Source: Chitinophaga sp.
GTDB lineage: Bacteria; Bacteroidota; Bacteroidia; Chitinophagales; Chitinophagaceae
Reading direction: 5' to 3'
DNA: 64,000 nucleotides
Assembly: GCF_017745275.1 (NCBI RefSeq)
Contig: NZ_JAGHZS010000001.1
Location: forward strand, 806,001 to 870,000
Below the pieces are notes generated by a model. It was not told the origin of the DNA. It saw nothing but the letters and a program-made list of their open reading frames with translations, and did not search any database. The first letter of the stretch is position 1; every line of letters begins with the position of its first letter. The position numbers and the translations under genes are program-made. Below, one piece after another: positions 58,131 to 64,000 of the stretch.

Positions 58131-61100
58131 TTAGAATCCTACATGTATGGTTGCACCCAAATTGCGGATGAAAGGAACCGCGCCATACTCAGAGAATGCA
58201 AATGTAGCGTTGTTACGCACCGCTTCCGGGTTGATATGGTTAGGCAGGTTATTGAACAGGTAACCCAGGTTACGGCCTACCAGTGATACACGGAGACTGT
58301 TCAATTTCCAACGTTCGATCATCTTTGTTGGCAAAGAATATCCGATAGATACTTCACGTAAAGCCACATAAGAAGCGTCAAATACAGAAGTTTCGCGGAT
58401 ACCTATACCCCAGTCACCTTGCATTGCATAGTAATTAATAGGAGTAAGTGGCTCTACATAGCCTTTCTCATAAGCTTCTCTGTAAGACATACCATCCAGC
58501 TGGATGTTCTGACCATTTTTGTTGATAGTAGTTCCCTGGCGGAATACACCATCCGGGATCATACCATCTTCGTGTTTAACACCGGATGCATCTGTGAAAG
58601 CAATACCACCATGTGCCGCATCACGACCAAATTCTGTATTAGCAGTAGTACCACGTCCTGTTCCATATTGGTGAGAAGCAGAGAAGAAGTCGCCACCGAT
58701 ACGAGCCTGTACCAGCACGCCCAGGGTCCAGTTCTTATAGGTAAAGTTGTTTACCAGGCCGAGGTTAAAGTCGGGCATAATATTACCTACCACTGAATAA
58801 CCACGAACATAGTTGGATCCACCAGGTACATAGTTGATCAATGGTCTTCCATTGGCATCGCGGGTAAAACCGTAATCAGTTACCAGGTCACCATAAGAAC
58901 CTCCTACGTTAGCTACTGCTTTCACACCCTGGTCTTCACCCATCGTGTATTGCGCTACGCCTGGTGCAAGTGCGGCAATCTTGTTTTTATTGCGGCTTCC
59001 GTTCAGGGTTACATCCCAGCTAAAGTTTTTGTGTTGAATAGCAGTGGCATTGATAGCAACTTCAATACCTCTGTTGATCATACTACCTGCATTGATTTTA
59101 CGGGAAGTAACACCGGTTTCCTGTGTAGTTCCCAATGACAGGATCTGATTGGTAACGTTGGTGCGATACCAGGCAAAATCGAGACCGATACGGTTATTCA
59201 GGAAACGCAGATTTGTACCTACTTCAATCGTTTTAGCGAGAGAAGGTTTCAGGTTCATGTTTGGTAAAACATCGCCCTTATAGATATTAATCAACGGCAG
59301 GTTACTTCCGGTAGCAGCTCCTCTGAAATAGTCGGAGGTGTAATATCCGGTGTTGATGCTGTATGGATCGGTATCTCCTCCTACGCTGGCATAAGACGCA
59401 CGGAGTTTACCGTAGCTTAACCAGGAAGGCATCGCCTCTTTTAAGGTTTGTGTAAATTCCCACGCACCACTTACAGATGGGTAGAAGTAAGAGTTAGTAG
59501 TATTTCCCAAACTTCCAGGAGGATAAGTCAGCGCTGAGGACCAGTCGTTACGGCCGGTTACATCCAGGAACAATTCATTATTGTAAGAAATGCTGGCAGC
59601 GAAGAACAGGGAATTAATACGCTTGCGTAATAATGGGTCGTTGCTTACTCTTGCAGCGTTCATACTGTTACTGATATCGTACAGGAATGGCATACGTAAA
59701 CCACCATCGGTGTAGTTATTGTATTGTTTGCCGATTCCGCTGTTCCAGGCTTCAGCACCGAGCGTTAAGTTACCATCAAATTTCTTACCCAGCTTTGGTG
59801 TAATCACAGCCAAACCGGTGAAAGTATATTGAGATTTGTTTACGCCGGCTTGTGAGTAGTAACCATTGCTACCACCGAAGTTAGCATCAGTACCGGCTTC
59901 TTTACGCTCATCTGCGCTTTGCTCATTACTGAAGTTACCTTTAAATATAAACTTCAACCAGTCAGTAGCAGTAGCATTCAGGGCAAAGTTACCCATCAGC
60001 AATGTTTCTTTCCTGGTCCAGCTATTGTAAGCATTCTGGAAGAAATAGTCCGCACCTGGATGAGTAGCCAGGTCAGCACGACCTCCATTAGGGCCAACGT
60101 AGTTCTTCGCCTGATTCCAGTAACCTGGATCATAGTTACGTGGGAATACATATACCCATTTACGACCAATATTGTAACCGGTATAATCACCGCCCTGGCG
60201 ATCAGGATTCAGTGTTTTACTGGTAGCATAAGTCATCCCAACATCAGCGCTCAATACCTTGGAGATTACAGAAGATCCGCGGAAAGCAAAGCTATTTCTA
60301 CCGAAGCTATTGTTAGGAGATACGCTGTTATTATCGAGGTGAGAATATGATAAACGGAAAGTTCCTTTATCACTTCCACCTTCCATAGATACGTTGGTAT
60401 TATAGTATTTACCTGTTTGGTAAAGATCTGTAACGTTATTGGGTCTTGGAACAAACTTAGCGGTGGTACCGTCCAGCAACTGCACATCACGACCATCCAT
60501 TTTAGGACCGAAGCTGTAACCACCGGCAGTGTTATCATATACACCATCTATACCCTGACCATATGTATTCTGTAAGTCGATAGGCGCACGGTATACCTTT
60601 TCCATTTGCAGGGTCTGGCTAACGTTCACACCTATACCTTTTCTCTGAAGACCTTTCTTGGTAGTAATGAGGATAGCGCCGTTGAGTGCACGGGAACCGT
60701 ATAAAGCGGTAGCAGCAGCGCCTTTTAACACGGATACCGTTTCATAATCATCCGGGTTAAAGTTCTTTAATACGTTACCGAAGTTTACGTCGTTGGCGGA
60801 TACTTCGTTTTCGAAGATTACTCCATCAATCACGAAAATAGGCTGGTCATTACCGCCTAAAGATTTAGCACCACGTAATACTATTCTTGGCGCCGCCTGT
60901 GGACCACCGGCAGCAGCGGAGATATCCACACCTGGTACTTTACCCTGTAATGCAGCAACGGGGTTAACAGCGTTGGATTTCGCTATTTCACCACCTTTTA
61001 ATTCAGTTACGGCATAACCGAGTTTACGCTGTTCGCGCTTAATACCCAACGCAGTAACTACTACTTCGTTCAGGTTTTTGTTATCTTCTTTTAATACAAT

Positions 61101-61376
61101 GCTCAAGGTAGACTGTCCGTTAACAGCTACTTCCTGGTTGATAAATCCTATATAGGAAAAAGTGATGGTGGCACCGGGTGCTACCTGAATTTTAAAACTT
61201 CCGTCGGCGCCTGTAGTTGCTCCGTTGGAACTGTTTTTCTCTTTTACGGTGACACCAGGTAAAAATGTTCCTTTTTCATCCTTTACGGTTCCCGTAATAG
61301 CTTTCTTATCCTGCGCCCATGCAGTGATACAGCAGCATAAGAAAAGCAACGTGGTGAGAAGAAGTGATCTTCGCAT
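58131..61376 (-). CDS. SusC/RagA family TonB-linked outer membrane protein
   Basis: ITGTVKDEKGTFLPGVTVKEKNSSNGATTGADGSFKI; plug LNEVVVTALGIKREQRKLGYAV; ALYGSRALNGAILITTKKG. Confidence 0.96.
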   Translation of the reverse strand: MRRSLLLTTLLFLCCCITAWAQDKKAITGTVKDEKGTFLPGVTVKEKNSSNGATTGADGSFKIQVAPGATITFSYIGFINQEVAVNGQSTLSIVLKEDNKNLNEVVVTALGIKREQRKLGYAVTELKGGEIAKSNAVNPVAALQGKVPGVDISAAAGGPQAAPRIVLRGAKSLGGNDQPIFVIDGVIFENEVSANDVNFGNVLKNFNPDDYETVSVLKGAAATALYGSRALNGAILITTKKGLQRKGIGVNVSQTLQMEKVYRAPIDLQNTYGQGIDGVYDNTAGGYSFGPKMDGRDVQLLDGTTAKFVPRPNNVTDLYQTGKYYNTNVSMEGGSDKGTFRLSYSHLDNNSVSPNNSFGRNSFAFRGSSVISKVLSADVGMTYATSKTLNPDRQGGDYTGYNIGRKWVYVFPRNYDPGYWNQAKNYVGPNGGRADLATHPGADYFFQNAYNSWTRKETLLMGNFALNATATDWLKFIFKGNFSNEQSADERKEAGTDANFGGSNGYYSQAGVNKSQYTFTGLAVITPKLGKKFDGNLTLGAEAWNSGIGKQYNNYTDGGLRMPFLYDISNSMNAARVSNDPLLRKRINSLFFAASISYNNELFLDVTGRNDWSSALTYPPGSLGNTTNSYFYPSVSGAWEFTQTLKEAMPSWLSYGKLRASYASVGGDTDPYSINTGYYTSDYFRGAATGSNLPLINIYKGDVLPNMNLKPSLAKTIEVGTNLRFLNNRIGLDFAWYRTNVTNQILSLGTTQETGVTSRKINAGSMINRGIEVAINATAIQHKNFSWDVTLNGSRNKNKIAALAPGVAQYTMGEDQGVKAVANVGGSYGDLVTDYGFTRDANGRPLINYVPGGSNYVRGYSVVGNIMPDFNLGLVNNFTYKNWTLGVLVQARIGGDFFSASHQYGTGRGTTANTEFGRDAAHGGIAFTDASGVKHEDGMIPDGVFRQGTTINKNGQNIQLDGMSYREAYEKGYVEPLTPINYYAMQGDWGIGIRETSVFDASYVALREVSIGYSLPTKMIERWKLNSLRVSLVGRNLGYLFNNLPNHINPEAVRNNATFAFSEYGAVPFIRNLGATIHVGF

Positions 61377-61981
61377 AGCTTCCTTTTGGTTTAATGAATT
61401 ATAACAAGTGAATCAGACACATAAGCAAAAAAAGGCATGAAGGTTCCGCTACCATAGTTCCTGCATTGCACAGGAATCCTATTGATAAATACTTGGTTTC
61501 CGCCTCAAAATTTAAAATGGAATTACTCCATTGGCATTAATTGTTATTTTGACATTACATTACAGGTAAAACGTTTTAGCAAAATACCTTAAAAAAAAAC
61601 TTGTGTCATCACTCCCACATTTTCTATTCACACCAAGTTTTACATTCAGTCAGAATATCGGTTTCAAACTTAGGGATATTTACCAGAAGTGCAAAAAAGA
61701 TTTAACAATTTTTTTATTTTCAGTTAATGACTCGTTAAGAAAGTGAAAATACTATCTCACTAAATGAAAATAGCATCGGAATTAATTTTATAAAAATGAT
61801 GCGTAATAAACGTAGCTGGTACTTTTATTCGATCATTTTTTCATGCTTACTTTTATGGACAGGAAAAATAGAAGCCTGGAATTATTTTCCCAAAAACCTT
61901 TACTGTAAAGCGTTATCAGGCAATCCTAAAAGTCTGCTCTCCTTTCGCTTTTTTATTAAAAGCCTGACAGATTCAAAATAC

Positions 61982-62196
61982 TTATAGGTTATCCACCAAA
62001 CCGGTGTCATAAAAAAATCCGGTCCCGGTATCACATTCGATGCTTTCTATATTCGTTCTGTTCACATCATAGTTACTACCGGGATAATCTAAACGCCGGG
62101 GATTTGCCTCGTTGTTTTCATTGTTTTTATAGGTCACCTGATAAAAAAACGCCGGCGTGGTGCCGGCGCTATCAGTAACTTTTATGAAGTATGTTT
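61982..62196 (-). pseudogene. Possible gene remnant, SusD-like C-terminus
   Basis: Open minus frame ...YQVTYKNNENNEANPRRLDYPGSNYDVNRTNIESIECDTGTGFFYDTGLVDNL* without ATG; PRRxxxP...N resembles SusD C-termini. Confidence 0.3.
62146..62170 (-). terminator. Terminator of the LacI gene
   Basis: Minus strand GCGCCGGCACCACGCCGGCGTTTTTTT. Confidence 0.85.
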
Positions 62197-63214
62197 ATGT
62201 GCGGGAGGAAGACTCTCTGACAATGAGTTCCGGCGCCAGTACAATTTGTTGCGTATGTGCAGAAGGGTGGTTTAATTCCTTCATGAGTACATCCACAATA
62301 TTTTTCCCGATGGCGTGTATGGGTTGGGAAACGCAGGTAATAGAAGGGCTGTGGAGGCGGAACAGATCGTGATCATCAAATCCTACGAGCCCGATTTCTT
62401 TTCCTATTCTCCATCCGAGAGAGCGGATACTTTCGATGCCGGAGATGCCTAAATAGTTGGTAGCAAAGAATACGGCGTCGATGTCTTTTATGGAAGTAAG
62501 GAATTTTTTTATTTCGTTGTTAAAGCTTTCCCGGTCAAGGTCGAACGGAAGCCGTTTTATGAGTGATTTACTGAAAGTTAATTTGTGGTCTTTGAGTGCA
62601 GCTGCAAATCCATCCAGGCGGTCTTTCATCTGTGTTTGATCCGAGGCGATAGTAACGATGGCTATTTTCTTATAACCTTGTTTGGCCAGGTGGGCAGTGG
62701 CATCGTAGGCACCTTTGAAATTGTCGAGCACTACATAATGACTACTTACATGCGGGAAGTAGCGGTCCATGAGTACCAGTGGTTTGGCGGCTGTTTGCAG
62801 CTGTTCTATTTCTTTGTCCAGGTTTTTAGTGGGGGTGATGATATAACCATCTACCTGCCTGTACTTCAGTACTTCGAGTAATCCCTTTGCTTTCTCTGTA
62901 TTATCTTCGGTACTGCCGTAGAGCACTTTATAGCCGTATTTATCTGCTTCGTCTTCCACTATTTTAGCCAGTGAAGCGAAGAAGTTATTGGCAATATCTT
63001 CCACTATCAACCCGATAGTTTTGGTTTTTCCTGTGCGCAGGCCACGTGCTAGCTGGTTAGGCTTGTACTTGAGCCGGGTTGCAATCTTTTGTATTTTTTT
63101 ACTTACCTGTTCGCTGATTCTTTTCTCCTTTGCTTTTCCATTTAATACAAAAGATACCGTGGTAGGAGATACTCCGGCTTGCTTTGCAATATCTTTAATA
63201 GAGATCCCTTTCAT
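62195..63214 (-). CDS. LacI family transcriptional regulator
   Basis: SIKDIAKQAGVSPTTVSFVLNGKAKEKRISEQVSKKI; periplasmic-binding-like effector domain. Confidence 0.95.
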   Translation of the reverse strand: MKGISIKDIAKQAGVSPTTVSFVLNGKAKEKRISEQVSKKIQKIATRLKYKPNQLARGLRTGKTKTIGLIVEDIANNFFASLAKIVEDEADKYGYKVLYGSTEDNTEKAKGLLEVLKYRQVDGYIITPTKNLDKEIEQLQTAAKPLVLMDRYFPHVSSHYVVLDNFKGAYDATAHLAKQGYKKIAIVTIASDQTQMKDRLDGFAAALKDHKLTFSKSLIKRLPFDLDRESFNNEIKKFLTSIKDIDAVFFATNYLGISGIESIRSLGWRIGKEIGLVGFDDHDLFRLHSPSITCVSQPIHAIGKNIVDVLMKELNHPSAHTQQIVLAPELIVRESSSRT

Positions 63215-63528
63215 AGAAAAAAAATGCTATATCGATTTAGCCACGCCTAATTTACAAAATGAAGTTGGAAATTACGTTGTTGAACTAATTATTCCAAGGA
63301 ACCGCTAAAAACTTATCAGCAGGGTTCTGTCAGCCGTGTATCACATAAATTGGTTATTTTGGGTAGAATGATATTTTTTTAACCACTTTTTACTAATTTG
63401 GCATGATTCATAGGACGATCTCAATACTGCTCACCTACGCAAATCAGGTTCCGCTTCGGGGGAATAATGGTTATGGTAATAAAGTATAGGACTGCCACAG
63501 TAATATAGTAGCTTAAATTAATACATGA

Positions 63529-64000
63529 ATGAAACCCATCCTTATTAAAGTGGGGGCTTTTGCCGATAACCAGATCACGATTATAGAGAGAAGTGATCCT
63601 TATTTTAATACGCCTTTTCACTTCCACCCGGAATGTGAGCTGGTATACGTTACGGAAAGCCACGGTAAGAGAATAGTGGGTGACAGCATCGAGAGCTTTG
63701 AAGAAGGCGACATGGTGTTCCTGGGTCCGCATATACCGCATGTGTGGTATAATGAAGAGGAATATTACAAGGGAGACGACAGCCTGAAAGCCAGGTCTGT
63801 GGTGATTTATTTTCCCAAGGATATTTTCGGGGAGAAATTCTATGGACTGCCGGAAACGAAGGCGCTCACGGAGCTATTCCATCGTGCCCAGCGGGGTATG
63901 AAGATCACCGGTGCCACGCATGAATTGCTGAAGCCCGAAATCCTGGCCCTGCCCAGGAAAGAAGGGCTCGACAGGATTATTTCCCTGTTACACATTTTAA
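63529..64000 (+). CDS. AraC-type regulator, N-terminal cupin domain, truncated by window end
   Basis: MKPILIKVGAFADNQITIIERSDPYFNTPFHFHPECELVYVTESHGKRIVGDSIESFEEGDMVFLGPHIPHVWYN...; absent from ORF track because no stop in window. Confidence 0.75.
   Translation, partial: MKPILIKVGAFADNQITIIERSDPYFNTPFHFHPECELVYVTESHGKRIVGDSIESFEEGDMVFLGPHIPHVWYNEEEYYKGDDSLKARSVVIYFPKDIFGEKFYGLPETKALTELFHRAQRGMKITGATHELLKPEILALPRKEGLDRIISLLHIL

Noticed and set aside
61796-61987. 63-aa plus-strand ORF MMRNKRSWYFYSIIFSC...
   Set aside because: AT-rich intergenic region, weak coding character, no family signal; overlaps the opposite-strand remnant only at its end
63421-63741. 106-aa minus-strand ORF at the right end
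   Set aside because: Opposite to the AraC-type N-terminus starting at 63529, which has clear cupin-type motifs (FHFHPECELVYV)
1-64000. CRISPR arrays, tRNA, rRNA, prophage or integrase genes
   Set aside because: Looked for direct repeat-spacer patterns, T-arm-like motifs and phage/transposase proteins in the ORF list; none found by eye

Overview
The 64 kb window looks like a Bacteroidota chromosome, probably Chitinophaga or another Chitinophagaceae. The support is SusC/SusD, a T9SS type-B C-terminus, and TTG-N19/20-TAnnTTTG promoters. No phage, IS transposase, CRISPR array, tRNA or rRNA was seen. Main blocks: the gcvP 3' part; single enzymes and secreted proteins (0-9 kb); a 7-gene minus-strand aromatic amino acid operon, pheA-aminotransferase-tyrA-DAHPS/CM-aroB-aroA-aroC (9.4-17 kb); an ECF sigma gene with an anti-sigma/HtrA-like fusion (17.9-19.6 kb); a sugar uptake/kinase/epimerase cluster (20.8-25.2 kb); an ilvE-D-B-N-C-A operon (28.8-36.6 kb); GH29, sugar kinase, lipB and RluA genes; two tandem paralogous sigma/anti-sigma pairs (47.8-50.9 kb); def, ruvX, ubiA, a SpoU methyltransferase and mutS; a SusC/SusD pair; and LacI and AraC regulators at the right end. 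The most interesting signals are non-coding. (1) Two ribosome-mediated attenuators in tandem precede pheA. Their unannotated leader peptides are MIPQTNFGFFGFYYFWYQE* and MTLTNRKYMLQPALGNSFFYYFSYFFYAKKQGTRLQ*, each followed by a terminator and a competing antiterminator pairing. (2) A Val/Ile leader peptide (...AITKVVIIVVVIISHQYGG*) with terminator precedes ilvE, and a possible Ile-rich mini-leader (MAKHFRIIEIIGAGI*) lies before ilvA. (3) A family of about ten long palindromes built from 7-bp units (GCTNTTA or GCANAAA) sits right at gene 3' ends. Their arms differ between loci but match within a locus, and several supply the last codons and stop codon of the neighbouring gene. All calls are by eye from sequence and the supplied translations; no database search or folding was run.
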